40,551 nt of DNA from contig JASBZF010000004.1 of NCBI GenBank assembly GCA_029983625.1, positions 1 through 40,551 on the forward strand. Direction: 5' to 3'. Made by a program: the position numbers and the translations under genes. Under the pieces are notes generated by a model, which searched no databases, was not told where the DNA came from, and saw only the letters and a program-made list of their open reading frames with translations. Positions within the stretch are counted from its first letter, which is position 1. Each line of letters starts with the position of its first letter. This document shows positions 40,545 to 40,551 of the stretch, in pieces. The stretch comes from Pauljensenia sp. GTDB taxonomy: Bacteria; Actinomycetota; Actinomycetes; Actinomycetales; Actinomycetaceae.

Positions 40545-40551
40545 CATAGAT

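Overview
The window looks like a chromosomal segment of a moderately high-GC actinobacterium, most like Actinomycetaceae (low confidence at family level). The reasons are a pupylation locus (arc-dop-pup-pafA), a WYL-type pafBC pair, the actinobacterial integration host factor, an EF-P with a PGKGP loop, a helicase-dead PriA, and a gene order shared with other actinobacteria. About 40 protein genes are visible, almost all on the + strand and tightly packed with 1-8 nt overlaps. I see no tRNA, rRNA, CRISPR array or insertion sequence.

Layout. Positions 1-930: a left-truncated RecB-family nuclease on the - strand, divergent from trmI. 931-7634: trmI, arc, dop, pup, pafA and a membrane-anchored FKBP-like protein. 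No prcBA genes are present and Arc lacks the usual proteasome-docking tail. 7644-13008: hisF, aroC, an aroK-aroB fusion, a degenerate second shikimate kinase, efp and nusB. 13009-14569: an AT-richer two-gene cassette (small secreted protein plus lipoprotein) with its own promoter, inserted between nusB and the pyr operon. 14570-22785: pyrR-pyrB-pyrC-carA-carB-pyrF behind a PyrR-binding leader. 22865-32247: mihF, gmk, rpoZ, coaBC, metK, a VKOR-family protein, priA, fmt, rsmB and rpe; rpe carries an in-frame TAG. 32333-34327: an FMN riboswitch driving a permease and a binding lipoprotein of RibXY type, in the place where related genomes carry riboflavin biosynthesis genes. 34390-40551: hisE, hisG, pafB, pafC, a Ski2-like helicase and the start of lnt, which is closed early by TGA.

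How the parts work together. Most genes are housekeeping: pyrimidine synthesis from carbamoyl phosphate to UMP, late shikimate steps, histidine steps, translation and rRNA modification, coenzyme A and SAM synthesis. The accessory signals are: (1) a dispersed octamer, CGAGGGCG or its complement, found 36 times by eye when about three are expected; (2) the secreted protein/lipoprotein cassette, with a near-consensus promoter, flanking half-sites and a 14-bp hairpin between its genes; (3) replacement of riboflavin synthesis by riboflavin uptake under an FMN riboswitch whose platform has two identical competing arms; (4) pupylation without a proteasome at the locus; (5) seven genes with a TAnnnT box 6-7 nt before the start codon, which predicts leaderless mRNAs; (6) two interrupted genes, rpe and lnt, which are either decaying or contain sequencing errors.
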